Part shown: one piece after another, positions 37,320 through 45,595 of the stretch | How positions within the stretch are numbered: the stretch's first letter is position 1 | Layout of the letters: each line of letters starts with the position of its first letter | Origin: Paracoccus alcaliphilus | GTDB lineage: Bacteria; Pseudomonadota; Alphaproteobacteria; Rhodobacterales; Rhodobacteraceae | DNA: 64,000 bases | NCBI RefSeq assembly: GCF_028553725.1 | Contig: NZ_CP067125.1 | Coordinates: 365,814-429,813 of the forward strand | Direction of reading: 5' to 3' | Program-made: the position numbers and the translations under genes | The notes under the pieces: generated by a model | The model's input: the letters and a program-made list of their open reading frames with translations, nothing else | What the model was told of the DNA's origin: nothing | The model's database searches: none

Positions 37320-37550
37320 ACCCCCGAGTCTGCGACCCTCGCCGCGCCCTGTCCAATGATTTATCCGAATCCTTTGGCCGGGATCGATTCATCGGCGTGA
37401 TATGTTCCACTGCCACGCGCCGGATCCCGAGACTGGAACGGGGCAGGGCGCTGGTTTCGGGTCGTTCGGGATAGGCCACGGCTCGCAAGGCGCGGCTTGG
37501 ACGGGGATGCGCGAAGCCAGAACATGCGGCTTCGCGCGGTTGCGGGTGGA

Positions 37551-38585
37551 TCAGCCTTCCACAGCCCCGTTCTGGCGGTTCCAGCGGATCGAGGCCCAGA
37601 ACGAGATGCCGATCAGCGTGGCCCCGCCCAGCCCGGTGATGACCTCGGGGATATGGACCTGCGACTGGCAGAACATGATCACCGACAGCGCGATGATGGC
37701 ATAGAAGGCGCCATGTTCGAGATAGCGGTATTGCGCCAGCGTGCCCTTTTCGACCAGCATGATGGTCATGGAACGCACATACATCGCGCCGATCCCCAGA
37801 CCGATGGCGATGATGAACAGGTTCTGCGTCAGGGCGAAGGCCCCAATCACGCCGTCAAAGCTGAACGAGGCGTCCAGCACCTCCAGATAGAGGAACGCGC
37901 CGATGCCGCCCTTGGCACCCGCATGCAGCACCTCTTGCGAGCTGTCCAGAAGGCCGCCCAGAACCTCGACCAGCAGGAAGGTCAGCAGGCCCCAGATCGC
38001 CGCGCTGAAGAACACATGCGATTCATGCGTTCCCAGAAAGCTGGAGAAGATCAGCACCGTGACCAGCACTATGGCGACCTCGATGCCGCGGATGGTGGCG
38101 TAATGCTGCATCCGGCGCTCGATCCACCTGACCCAGTGAACGTCCTTCTCATGGTCGAAGAAGAAGCTGAGCCCGACCATCATCAGGAAGGTGCCGCCGA
38201 ATGCCGCGATGGGCAGGTGGGCGTCGTGCATGATGCGCGCATATTCCTCGGGCTGGGCGGCGGCCATCACCATGGCCTGCCAGGGGCCGATATTGGCGGC
38301 GATCACGACGATCAGCAGCGGAAACACGATCCGCATCCCGAATACCGCGATGATGATGCCCCAGGTCAGGAAACGGCGCTGCCAGACAGGGGTCATTTCC
38401 TTCAGCTTGTTGGCGTTGACGATGGCATTGTCGAAGGACAGCGAGATCTCCAGCACCGCCAGCACGGCGCAGATGAAAAAGACCGACAGCGTGCCCCAGA
38501 CGGTGCCCGTCATCTGCCAGCCCAAGCCCGCACCCAGCGCCAGACCAAGCGCGGTGACGATAAAGGCCCATGTAAAATATTTCAT
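37551..38585 (-). CDS. DUF475 / TerC-like integral membrane protein
   Basis: 344 residues from ATG 38585 (MKYFTWAFIVTALGLALG); longer in-frame starts at 38648 and 38675 would add a Gly/Pro-rich soluble leader. About nine membrane segments. Two repeats carry the acidic motif typical of TerC-like ion carriers: LEISLSFDNAIVNANKLK and LDASFSFDGVIGAFALT. TerC relatives are linked to manganese or tellurite handling, but DUF475 has no proven substrate. No good ribosome binding site precedes 38585, so the start is uncertain. Confidence 0.8.
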   Translation of the reverse strand: MKYFTWAFIVTALGLALGAGLGWQMTGTVWGTLSVFFICAVLAVLEISLSFDNAIVNANKLKEMTPVWQRRFLTWGIIIAVFGMRIVFPLLIVVIAANIGPWQAMVMAAAQPEEYARIMHDAHLPIAAFGGTFLMMVGLSFFFDHEKDVHWVRWIERRMQHYATIRGIEVAIVLVTVLIFSSFLGTHESHVFFSAAIWGLLTFLLVEVLGGLLDSSQEVLHAGAKGGIGAFLYLEVLDASFSFDGVIGAFALTQNLFIIAIGLGIGAMYVRSMTIMLVEKGTLAQYRYLEHGAFYAIIALSVIMFCQSQVHIPEVITGLGGATLIGISFWASIRWNRQNGAVEG

Positions 38586-38979
38586 TGTCGGACGGGGGGG
38601 CTGGCCATCGAGGCCACCACCCACGGGTGGATTGTTTCCTTGGCTCATGTGAATCAAGTCCAGGCGGCTGGTCAAAGAGCGATGCCGACATCACGGACGT
38701 GCCGCCACGTCCGCCAGAGGGGCCCGGCCATCAAACTGTGTTCACGACTCCGCGAACCGGGTGAAAATGGCGAATCCCGCGTGCGATTGCAAGCATTCCT
38801 GCGCAGATCAACCGCCCGCCGGCAGGGATCAGCCGCGCCGGAAGGCCGGATATGGGCGCGATGGTCACGCGCTGGCGCGGCGGGAAGGCGCTTTACTGGT
38901 CCCTTTGTCGGAACCGCCCGCACATCCCGTCCGTTTGTTGGCCAGACGACAATGCCGAAATGGCAAAAGGGAGCGGACA
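38586..38979. other. 394-bp divergent intergenic region (DUF475 / OmpA-like)
   Basis: No separate gene is supported here. The part next to DUF475 (38586-38675) is open in the DUF475 frame and contains a CCACCC-GT-GGGTGG hairpin. A perfect inverted repeat GGACGTG-CCGC-CACGTCC lies at 38695-38712. TerC-type genes elsewhere are often behind the yybP-ykoY manganese riboswitch; I cannot match its conserved core here by eye, so none is called. Confidence 0.45.
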
Positions 38980-40944
38980 ATGCGCCGGATCATTCATAAC
39001 ACCACCGCCATCGCAGCCTGCCTGTCGCTGCTGGCCCCGCATGTCGCGATGGCTCAGGACGCCGCGACCGACGAGATCATTCAGGAACAGCCCACCGAGC
39101 AGGCGGCTGAACCCACCGAGGAGGTCGTGCAGCCCCCGGAAGCCGAGACCGGGCAGCCGCCGGCAGAGGAACCCGCCGCCGATGAAGCAACAGCGGATCC
39201 CGAACCGGCAGATGCCGGACCGACCGAGGGCACGGAACCCGAAGGCGCTGCCACGCCCGAGGAATCGGTTGATATGGACGCCTTCGAGGAAGACCCCGAC
39301 GCTCAGCCAGCCGAGGCCCCGGACGAACAATCCGGCAGCCAGAATGACGCGCAGGCGGAGGTCGCCGCGCCCACGGACGACGATGCCGGCGCGGGCGAAG
39401 CCACAGCGGACGACGCCGGGGCAGAGGTGCTTGCGGAACCGACGCCGACCGATGGCGCGCCGGAAACCGTCGAGGACGAAGCCGTCGGGGAACCCGCCGC
39501 CACGCCGGCCGATCCCGCTGATGCCGAAATTCCGAATGACGAAGGCGATCTGGCCAAGGCGCTGGCCGAAGAACAGGCCAAGCAGGAAGCAGCTGACACC
39601 GAACCCGCTGAAACTGAACCTGCCGCCGACTCTGCCACGGACGACACCCCCACCGAGGATGCCGCCCCCGACGAGGCTGACCCGGAGGCTGAAACCCCCG
39701 ATCAGGACGGGGATACAGCGGATACACCCGTCACGCCGCTGGACGAGGCCATTCCGACCGATGACGCCGAGACCGGGGCCGCCGATGACGCGGCAACGAA
39801 TGGGGATGCGCATGACGAGGCCGCAGCCGATGACCGCGCCCCCGAAGACGGCGCGCAGGAAACCGAGGCCGCGCGCGAGGCCGCCGAAGCCGCCGACACC
39901 CCCACCGCCGCTGCGCTGAGCGACGAGGCGGGCGAAGGCGAAGTGACCGCAGAAGAGGTCACCGAGGAAAACAGCCGCTCGTCCGATGAGGATTTCGCAA
40001 CCAGCCTGCGCGACGCGCTGGGTGCCGCGACCGGCGGCACAACTGCGGCCGCGGACGACGATAACGGCAACGATCTGGCCAAAGCGTTGTTGCTGGGGCT
40101 GGGCGGTGTCGCTGTCGGCGCGATGCTGACCAACAACCGCGAGGTCACGCTCAGCAGCCCCGACCGGGTGGTCGTCACCCGCCCCGACGGCAGCCAGCAG
40201 GTCATCAAGGACGAGGTGGCGCTGCTGCGTCAGCCCGGCTCGACCGTGACGACCGAGAACTTTGCCGATGGCTCGTCGCGCACGATCGTGGCCCGCGCCG
40301 ATGGCAGTCAGGTGGTGACGATCCGCGATGCCGATCTGCGGGTGCTGCGCCGGACGCTGGTCACGGCTGACGGATCGTCCGTGCCGCTGATCGACGACAC
40401 GGCGACCGAGGCCGTGGATATCTCCAGCCTGCCCGCCCCGGCGGCGGTGACGACCCGCGGCACCGGCCAGATGGACGAGGATCAGCTGCGTGAGGCCCTG
40501 CTGCGCGAGGCGAATGTGACCCGTGGCTTTACCCTTGGCCAGATCCGCAACATTCCGCAGGTGCGGGCGCTGGTGGCCCCGGTGAATATCGACGCGATCA
40601 CCTTCGACACCGGCTCGGCGGCGATCAGCCCGGATCAGGCACAGCAACTGTCGATGCTGGGCAACGTGATCCGCGATACCGTCGCCGAAAACCCGCGCGA
40701 GATCTTCCTGATCGAAGGCCACACCGACACCGTAGGCTCGGACGCGGCCAACCTTGCACTGTCGGACCGGCGCGCAGAATCCGTGGCGCTTGCGCTGAGC
40801 GAATATTTCGACGTGCCGGCCGAGAACATGGTCGTGCAGGGCTATGGCGAGCAGTTCCTGCAAGTCCGCCGCGAAGGCGATGTGCGCGAGAACCGCCGCG
40901 CCTCGGTGCGTCGGATCACCAGTCTGCTGCAAGGGGCGGAATAA
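38980..40944 (+). CDS. OmpA-family protein with long acidic low-complexity domain
   Basis: 654 residues from ATG 38980 with GGGAG upstream. A signal peptide (MRRIIHNTTAIAACLSLLAPHVAMA) is followed by about 300 residues rich in Glu, Asp, Ala and Pro (for example EQPTEQAAEPTEEVVQPPEA), a glycine-rich hydrophobic stretch (LAKALLLGLGGVAVGAML) and a C-terminal OmpA/Pal domain: ITFDTGSAAISPDQAQ, IEGHTDTVGSDAANLALSDRRAE and VQGYGEQF. The last domain binds peptidoglycan. The acidic part is likely disordered and could span the periplasm or bind cations (inference). A strong terminator follows. Confidence 0.85.
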   Translation: MRRIIHNTTAIAACLSLLAPHVAMAQDAATDEIIQEQPTEQAAEPTEEVVQPPEAETGQPPAEEPAADEATADPEPADAGPTEGTEPEGAATPEESVDMDAFEEDPDAQPAEAPDEQSGSQNDAQAEVAAPTDDDAGAGEATADDAGAEVLAEPTPTDGAPETVEDEAVGEPAATPADPADAEIPNDEGDLAKALAEEQAKQEAADTEPAETEPAADSATDDTPTEDAAPDEADPEAETPDQDGDTADTPVTPLDEAIPTDDAETGAADDAATNGDAHDEAAADDRAPEDGAQETEAAREAAEAADTPTAAALSDEAGEGEVTAEEVTEENSRSSDEDFATSLRDALGAATGGTTAAADDDNGNDLAKALLLGLGGVAVGAMLTNNREVTLSSPDRVVVTRPDGSQQVIKDEVALLRQPGSTVTTENFADGSSRTIVARADGSQVVTIRDADLRVLRRTLVTADGSSVPLIDDTATEAVDISSLPAPAAVTTRGTGQMDEDQLREALLREANVTRGFTLGQIRNIPQVRALVAPVNIDAITFDTGSAAISPDQAQQLSMLGNVIRDTVAENPREIFLIEGHTDTVGSDAANLALSDRRAESVALALSEYFDVPAENMVVQGYGEQFLQVRREGDVRENRRASVRRITSLLQGAE

Positions 40945-40966
40945 GCCCCCATCCACGGCACAACAG

Positions 40967-40996
40967 AACGGGCGGCACACAGCCGCCCGTTTTTTT
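40967..40996. terminator. Rho-independent terminator after the OmpA-like gene
   Basis: ACGGGCGGC (40968-40976) pairs perfectly with GCCGCCCGT (40982-40990) around ACACA, followed by a run of T to 40996; one more A-T pair extends the stem. On the other strand it can also serve the convergent AhpD-like gene that ends at 41014. Confidence 0.92.
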
Positions 40997-41013
40997 CGTT
41001 CATCGGGTGACGA

Positions 41014-41358
41014 TCAGCCCTTGTTTTCTGCCCCGAAAGAGGTCGCCGCATTCAGCGCCCGCGACGAATAGACCAGCGCCGCGCCCATGTTCAGCGACAT
41101 GGCGACACCAAGGGCCTCGGCGATCTCTTCGCGGCTGGCGCCTGCATTGACCGCCTCGCGCGAATGGACCGAGATACAGCCGTCGCAGCGCGTCGTGACC
41201 GCCACCGCCAGCGCGATCAGCTGCCGGGTCTTTTCATCCAGATGCCCGGTCGTGGCGCCGCTGGCCTGCGTATAGGCCCCGACCGAATCCGGCGCCAGCC
41301 TGGCCAGTTCGCCGACATTGCTCAGAAGCTCTTCGCGATATGCCTTCCAATCGACCAT
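41014..41358 (-). CDS. Carboxymuconolactone decarboxylase / AhpD-family protein
   Basis: 114 residues with the AhpD-like core: LDEKTRQLIALAVAVTTRCDGCISVHSREAV, containing the C-x2-C pair and the nearby histidine that support peroxidase or disulfide activity. The length fits single-domain CMD proteins. It lies 32 bp after ehuA in the same direction, so it may be the last gene of the ectoine importer operon. A redox or stress role is likelier than muconolactone decarboxylation, because no aromatic pathway is nearby. Confidence 0.88.
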   Translation of the reverse strand: MVDWKAYREELLSNVGELARLAPDSVGAYTQASGATTGHLDEKTRQLIALAVAVTTRCDGCISVHSREAVNAGASREEIAEALGVAMSLNMGAALVYSSRALNAATSFGAENKG

Positions 41359-41390
41359 GATCTTTCCTCTCCGGTTGAATGATTGCGGAC

Positions 41391-42182
41391 CTATCCGCCG
41401 TTATTGCTTTCCAGCGTGGATCTGAGGAATTCGCGCGTCCGCTCTTTGGTCGGGGACGAAAACAGCTGTTCGGGTGTGCCCTGTTCGCAGATGCGGCCCT
41501 GATCGAAGAACATCACCCGATCCGAAATCTCGCGGGCAAAGCGCATCTCATGCGTGACCAGCAACATGGTCAGGTCATGTTCCTCGGCCAGACGGCGGAT
41601 CACGCGCAGAACCTCTCCCACCAGTTCGGGGTCCAGCGCGGATGTCGGTTCATCGAACAGCAGAACCTTGGGACGCATGGCAAGGGCGCGGGCGATGCCC
41701 ACCCGCTGCTGCTGGCCGCCCGACAGCTGATGCGGATATTTGTGCATCTGGTCGGTCAGGCCAACAAGTTCCAGCAATTCCTCGGCGCGCTGCCGGGCTT
41801 CGGCTTTGGGCAGGCCCAGAACCTGCACCGGGGCCTCGGTGATATTGCGCAGCACGGTCATGTGCGGGAACAGGTTGAATTGCTGGAACACCATGCCCAG
41901 CATGGTTCGCAGCTGGCGCAGATGCGCCTCGCTTGCCGGGCGCAGGCTGCCGTCGGCGGCCTTTTCATGCCACAGCGGCTTGCCATCCACATAGACCACG
42001 CCGCCATTGATCGTCTCCAGCGTCATCAGGATGCGCAGCACGGTGGATTTGCCCGAACCCGAAGGGCCGATGATCGTGACCTTCTCGCCCGGCTGGATCT
42101 TGAAGCTCAACTCATCCAGCACGGTATATTTGCCGAAACGTTTGACCACCTTGTCGAATTCGATGATGACGTTTTCGCTCAT
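41391..42182 (-). CDS. ehuA: Ectoine-type ABC transporter ATPase EhuA
   Basis: 263 residues: Walker [10 protein letters not shown] near residue 38, Q-loop [17 protein letters not shown], signature [15 protein letters not shown], Walker [15 protein letters not shown] and the H-loop VTHEM. This is the polar amino acid (GlnQ/HisP) type. Its identity as EhuA comes from the operon with an EhuB-like binding protein. It overlaps ehuD by four bases. It powers uptake of ectoine or hydroxyectoine. Confidence 0.88.
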   Translation of the reverse strand: MSENVIIEFDKVVKRFGKYTVLDELSFKIQPGEKVTIIGPSGSGKSTVLRILMTLETINGGVVYVDGKPLWHEKAADGSLRPASEAHLRQLRTMLGMVFQQFNLFPHMTVLRNITEAPVQVLGLPKAEARQRAEELLELVGLTDQMHKYPHQLSGGQQQRVGIARALAMRPKVLLFDEPTSALDPELVGEVLRVIRRLAEEHDLTMLLVTHEMRFAREISDRVMFFDQGRICEQGTPEQLFSSPTKERTREFLRSTLESNNGG

Positions 42183-42871
42183 TTCAGCGGTATCCCCTCT
42201 TTGGGCAGATGGGTGTCAAGGAAGCGGACCCCGGCCGAGGCCACCAGCGTCATGATCAGATAGAGCGCACCGACCATCGACAGCGGGATCAGGTAATCGA
42301 AGGTCCGGTCGCCGATGATGCGCGCGACATTCAGCATCTCCAGCACGGTGACGACCGACAGCACCGGCACATCCTTCATGATCGAGACAAGGTAATTGCC
42401 CATCGCCGGCACGATCCGGGGAATGGCCTGCGGCACGATCACATGCGAGAAGGTGCGCAGCGATGACAGGTTCAGCGCCCGCGCCGCCTCTCGCTGGTTG
42501 CGGGTGACGGCCTCCAGCCCGGCGCGATAGACCTCGGAGGTATAGGCGCTGTATTGAATACCAAGCGCCAGCGCGCCGGTCAGAAAGGCGGGCAGAACGA
42601 TCCCGTATTCCGGCAGCACATAGTAAAGGAAGAAAAGCTGCACCAGCAGCGGCGTGTCGCGTATGAATTCGGTGATCAGCTTCGCGGGCCACGAGATCAG
42701 CCGCGATGGCGCCGATTTCAGCACCGCGAAGATCAGGCCCAGCACCAGCGCCACGAAAAAACCCAGCACGGTGGCCTGAATCGTCACCCACATGCCGACC
42801 AGAAGGATCGGCAGGATCGAGGTGGCGAAGGTCAGGGCGTTGGTCGTGTCCCATTCAAATCCGAACAGCAT
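42179..42871 (-). CDS. ehuD: Ectoine-type ABC permease EhuD
   Basis: 230 residues with about five membrane segments. The HisM/GlnP permease pattern is seen in [22 protein letters not shown] and the cytoplasmic EAA-type loop [19 protein letters not shown]. It lies 3 bp after ehuC and overlaps ehuA. With EhuC it makes the heterodimeric channel. Confidence 0.88.
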   Translation of the reverse strand: MLFGFEWDTTNALTFATSILPILLVGMWVTIQATVLGFFVALVLGLIFAVLKSAPSRLISWPAKLITEFIRDTPLLVQLFFLYYVLPEYGIVLPAFLTGALALGIQYSAYTSEVYRAGLEAVTRNQREAARALNLSSLRTFSHVIVPQAIPRIVPAMGNYLVSIMKDVPVLSVVTVLEMLNVARIIGDRTFDYLIPLSMVGALYLIMTLVASAGVRFLDTHLPKEGIPLK

Positions 42872-42874
42872 GGT

Positions 42875-43552
42875 CTATCCCCTTGCCCCGCGCCAGCGAC
42901 CGACGGAATGTTCCAGCAGCCGCATGATCGCCGTCAGGACCAGCGCCATGCCGAAATACATCAGCAGCAGCATGGTATAGACGGTGGTGCTGTCCTGCGT
43001 GTAATTGCGGATCTGCTCGGCGCGGAAGGTCATGTCGCCAAGGCTGATCAGCGACACCAGCGCCGTATCCTTGAGGTTTTGCACCGCCAGATTGCCGAAT
43101 GATGGCATCATCTCGGGGATGGCCTGCGGAATGGCGATCCGCCACAGCCGTTGGCGCGGGGTGAAATTCAGCGCCTGCGCCGCCTCGTACTGGCCGGTAT
43201 GCACCGCCTGAATGGCGCCGCGCACGACCTCGGCCCCATAGGCGCCGATATTCAGGCCAAGCGCCAATATGCCCGCCGTCAGTGGCGGTATCCGCAGGTC
43301 CAGCCCGAAGGCCTCGCCAGCCAGCGGCAGCGCGAAATAGATCCAGAACAGCTGCACCAGCAGCGAGGTTCCGCGAAACAGCTCGATATAGCCGACCGAG
43401 ACCGCGCGGATCAGCCGGTTCGGGGACAGTTTCCCGATGCCGAAGGCGAAGGCCAGCACGGCGCCCAGCAGGGTAGAGATGATGGTCAGCTGGATGGTTA
43501 CCCATGCCCCCTGCATCAGGGGCGCAAGATAGTCTGTCCAGTGCATGTTCAT
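42875..43552 (-). CDS. ehuC: Ectoine-type ABC permease EhuC
   Basis: 225 residues, five membrane segments. Motifs IELFRGTSLLVQLFWIYFALP and AIQAVHTGQYEAAQALNFT place it with HisQ/GlnP-type permeases. It is separated from ehuB by 76 bp containing a strong hairpin, which may lower its expression relative to the binding protein. The start MNMHWTDYLAPLMQGAWVT could equally begin at the second methionine. Confidence 0.88.
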   Translation of the reverse strand: MNMHWTDYLAPLMQGAWVTIQLTIISTLLGAVLAFAFGIGKLSPNRLIRAVSVGYIELFRGTSLLVQLFWIYFALPLAGEAFGLDLRIPPLTAGILALGLNIGAYGAEVVRGAIQAVHTGQYEAAQALNFTPRQRLWRIAIPQAIPEMMPSFGNLAVQNLKDTALVSLISLGDMTFRAEQIRNYTQDSTTVYTMLLLMYFGMALVLTAIMRLLEHSVGRWRGARG

Positions 43553-43583
43553 GCAACGGCTCCGGGGTCAGGTGGACCGACAG

Positions 43584-43616
43584 GCCCGGCACGCGCAATA
43601 AGCGGGCGTGCCGGGC
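43584..43616 (-). promoter_or_regulatory. Intercistronic hairpin after ehuB
   Basis: GCCCGGCACGC (43584-43594) and GCGTGCCGGGC (43606-43616) form a perfect 11-bp stem with an 11-nt loop in the ehuB-ehuC gap. No T run follows on the transcribed strand, so it is read as a stabilising or attenuating structure. Confidence 0.7.
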
Positions 43617-43628
43617 GGTGCAGTTGCG

Positions 43629-44474
43629 TCATGCGCCGCAAAGATCGGCAGTGCTGCGTTCGGCTGCCGCGGCGATGTCGGCGTCGGTAAAGCCATAGCT
43701 TGTGACGATCTCGGCCCATTCCGGGGTCTGCTTGATCTCGGCCAGGGCCTCATTCACGGCGTCGCGCAGGTCTTCGCTGTTCGCGCCGAAGGTAAAGCCG
43801 CCCCAGCTGCGGACCGGTTCGCCATTGATCACCGGGTCGGTGAACTCGGCGGCCAGCTCGACCGCGTTGCTTTGTTCGGCCAGCCCCGCAGCGGTCAGCC
43901 CGGTCGCCGCATAGGCATCGGCGCGGCCGGTGGAAACCGTTGAAATCGCGTCGGCATTCGATGCGATCATCACCATGCTGGTCTCGGGCACGCCCAGTTC
44001 CTGCATCATTTCCAGCTGATCGGCGCCCGACATGATGGCGACCTTAAGGTCGGTATTTTCAGCGAAATCGCTATAGGCGTGGATGTTCTTTTCGTTGCCC
44101 GCCGCCACCAGCAGCCCCTCGCCATAAGAGGTGTTGGGTTCAGAGAACAGCACCTGATTGCAACGGTCGGGCAGGATCGCCATTTCCGCCGCGACCATGT
44201 CGAAACGGTCGGCCTGAAGCCCGGGGATCAGCGTCGAAAAGCCGGTCGTGACCCATTCGATATTCTCGATGCCCAGATGTTCGGCGATCAGTTGGGCGAC
44301 CTCGGGCCCGGCGCCGCGTGCCGCGCCCGTGGGATCGACGAAGCCATAGGGGATTTCATTGGCCACGGCGATGCGGATCGTGCCGCCATTGGTGATGTCT
44401 TCAAGGCTGGCGGCATGGGCCGCGCCCAGCATGGTGGTCAGGCCAAGTGCCGCGACGGCTGTTGCTTTAATCAT
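43629..44474 (-). CDS. ehuB: Ectoine/hydroxyectoine-binding protein EhuB
   Basis: 281 residues with a signal peptide ending LGAAHAA. The mature part shows EhuB features: IRIAVANEIPYGFVDPTGAA, GFSTLIPGLQADRFDMVAAEM, ILPDRCNQVLFSEPNTSYGEG, IMSGADQLEMMQELGVPE and MIASNADAISTVSTGRADAYAA. These are the ligand-site blocks of the ectoine-binding protein of Sinorhizobium. No ectoine-degradation (eut/doe) or synthesis (ect) genes are nearby, so uptake as an osmoprotectant or feeding of a distant catabolic locus is possible. Confidence 0.88.
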   Translation of the reverse strand: MIKATAVAALGLTTMLGAAHAASLEDITNGGTIRIAVANEIPYGFVDPTGAARGAGPEVAQLIAEHLGIENIEWVTTGFSTLIPGLQADRFDMVAAEMAILPDRCNQVLFSEPNTSYGEGLLVAAGNEKNIHAYSDFAENTDLKVAIMSGADQLEMMQELGVPETSMVMIASNADAISTVSTGRADAYAATGLTAAGLAEQSNAVELAAEFTDPVINGEPVRSWGGFTFGANSEDLRDAVNEALAEIKQTPEWAEIVTSYGFTDADIAAAAERSTADLCGA

Positions 44475-44584
44475 GTGCGCTCCTTCTGCTTCTGCACGGT
44501 GCAGCGCCTGCCGGACTGGCGACGCGACGGTTAGGCGGATGAGATCGCTGTTCGGTGAACTGATCCGAAAGTCAGATCAAAGGA

Positions 44585-44615
44585 TAATTAGGGTGACCTA
44601 AGTGTCAACCAATTA
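44585..44615 (-). promoter_or_regulatory. Candidate operator upstream of ehuB
   Basis: An imperfect inverted repeat TAATT-N4-TGAC ... GTCA-N3-AATTA spans 44585-44615. A second repeat TGATC-CGAAAGTCA-GATCA lies just closer to ehuB at about 44561-44579. Both are in the AT-rich upstream region of the ehu operon. Which regulator uses them is unknown; the call rests on symmetry and position. Confidence 0.3.
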
Positions 44616-44690
44616 GTTTTCGGCCCGGCAGTCGGAATCAGGATTTTCAACATCATAATTTATTGATATATATACACAATTATCCGTGAA

Positions 44691-44724
44691 AATCCGGGTT
44701 TATTATTCCTCACGGGCCCGGATT
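44691..44724 (-). terminator. Probable terminator after the NnrT-like gene
   Basis: AATCCGGG (44691-44698) and CCCGGATT (44717-44724) are perfect inverted repeats 18 nt apart. On the minus strand the stem is followed by TTC, giving a short T run after the final arm. It lies 47 bp beyond the stop of the small membrane protein gene at 44771. Confidence 0.45.
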
Positions 44725-44770
44725 GCTTCGGCATACCATAGCATTCTGTCATTTGCAGCCTGTGCAAACG

Positions 44771-44998
44771 TCACGATCCAGAGGCTTCGTCCAGCAGATG
44801 CCGCACCCACAAGCCCGCCGCCCATGCCGCCGGAATACCAAGCGGCGCCGAGATGGCCAGCGTCGTGACCGGCGACAGCGCCGGAAAACCGAAGCGTTGC
44901 AGCATCAGCGCCAGCATGAACAGGTTGATCGCCACCGCCCCCGCCGCAAAGACATAAAGCAGCAGCGAAAGTTTCCAGACGGGCCAGCGGTCCTGCAT
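44771..44998 (-). CDS. Small membrane protein, NnrT-like
   Basis: 75 residues from ATG 44998 (MQDRWPVWKLSLLLYVFAAG), chosen because AAGGGG sits 6 bp upstream; starts at 45004 and 45013 are possible. Two membrane segments (about residues 8-30 and 38-60) and a short charged tail (RHLLDEASGS). It diverges from norC across 129 bp that hold an NNR box. Size, layout and position recall the NnrT proteins of nitrogen-oxide gene clusters in Rhodobacteraceae; that naming is from memory and not certain. Role unknown, probably nitric-oxide-linked. Confidence 0.6.
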   Translation of the reverse strand: MQDRWPVWKLSLLLYVFAAGAVAINLFMLALMLQRFGFPALSPVTTLAISAPLGIPAAWAAGLWVRHLLDEASGS

Positions 44999-45051
44999 CG
45001 GCATCCCCTTCATTGCGCCACCATCCTGCCCAAAGGAAAAACCCGCCGCCT

Positions 45052-45065
45052 TGACTTTGGTTAAG
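45052..45065. promoter_or_regulatory. NNR box in the norC promoter
   Basis: TTGACTTTGGTTAA, which reads TTAACCAAAGTCAA on the other strand, very close to the nitric-oxide-responsive NNR boxes reported for Paracoccus denitrificans nir and nor promoters. With a -41.5 arrangement norC transcription would start near 45100, and TCTAGC lies at the -10 position. The divergent NnrT-like gene could share the box. Confidence 0.8.
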
Positions 45066-45127
45066 GGACGCCCGCCCCGCACGGTCTAGCAAGAAGGCAT
45101 TGCCAACAGCTTGCGGAGTCCCTCGCC

Positions 45128-45580
45128 ATGCGCGAAGTCCTGACGAAGAGCATGGCCCGGAACATCTTTTACGGCGGGTCACTGTTCTTCATCCTCATAT
45201 TCATCGGCCTTTTCGCCCATAGCCACTGGTATATCGTCAACGTGTCGACTGATCGCGAGACGCTGACCGACAGCGTCGCCAAGGGCAAACACGTCTGGGA
45301 GGCCAAGGCCTGCGTGAACTGCCACTCGATTCTGGGCGAGGGCGCCTATTTCGCGCCCGAGGTCGGCAATGTCATGGCCCGCTGGGGCGTGCAGGACGAC
45401 CCCGAGGCCGCATTCGACATCCTCAAGGGCTGGATGGAAGCGCAACCCTCGGGCATCGAGGGGCGCCGCCAGATGCCGCAGTTCAACCTGAGCGATGAGG
45501 AAATCCGGGGGCTGACCGACTTCCTGCTCTGGACCGGCACCATCAACACGCAGGGCTGGCCGCCCAATGACGCCGGCTGA
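45128..45580 (+). CDS. norC: Nitric oxide reductase cytochrome c subunit
   Basis: 150 residues, the normal length. An N-terminal membrane anchor (FYGGSLFFILIFIGLFAHSHW) is followed by a periplasmic c-type cytochrome with the CVNCH haem motif and likely distal methionine in GRRQMPQFNLSDEE. NorC passes electrons from cytochrome c or pseudoazurin to NorB. It is the first gene of norCBQDEF under an NNR box. Confidence 0.96.
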   Translation: MREVLTKSMARNIFYGGSLFFILIFIGLFAHSHWYIVNVSTDRETLTDSVAKGKHVWEAKACVNCHSILGEGAYFAPEVGNVMARWGVQDDPEAAFDILKGWMEAQPSGIEGRRQMPQFNLSDEEIRGLTDFLLWTGTINTQGWPPNDAG

Positions 45581-45595
45581 GCACAGGAGAAAGCC

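Noticed and set aside
38586..38760. yybP-ykoY manganese riboswitch before DUF475
   Set aside because: I could not find the conserved core by eye; listed only as a possibility to test.
38893..40980. 695-codon minus-strand frame opposite the acidic OmpA-like gene, glycine- and arginine-rich
   Set aside because: Complement of a Glu/Asp/Ala-rich coding sequence; the plus strand has signal peptide, OmpA domain and terminator.
41014..41358. True 4-carboxymuconolactone decarboxylase of the protocatechuate pathway
   Set aside because: The C-x2-C motif and the context with a transporter point to the AhpD-like group; no aromatic pathway genes are near.
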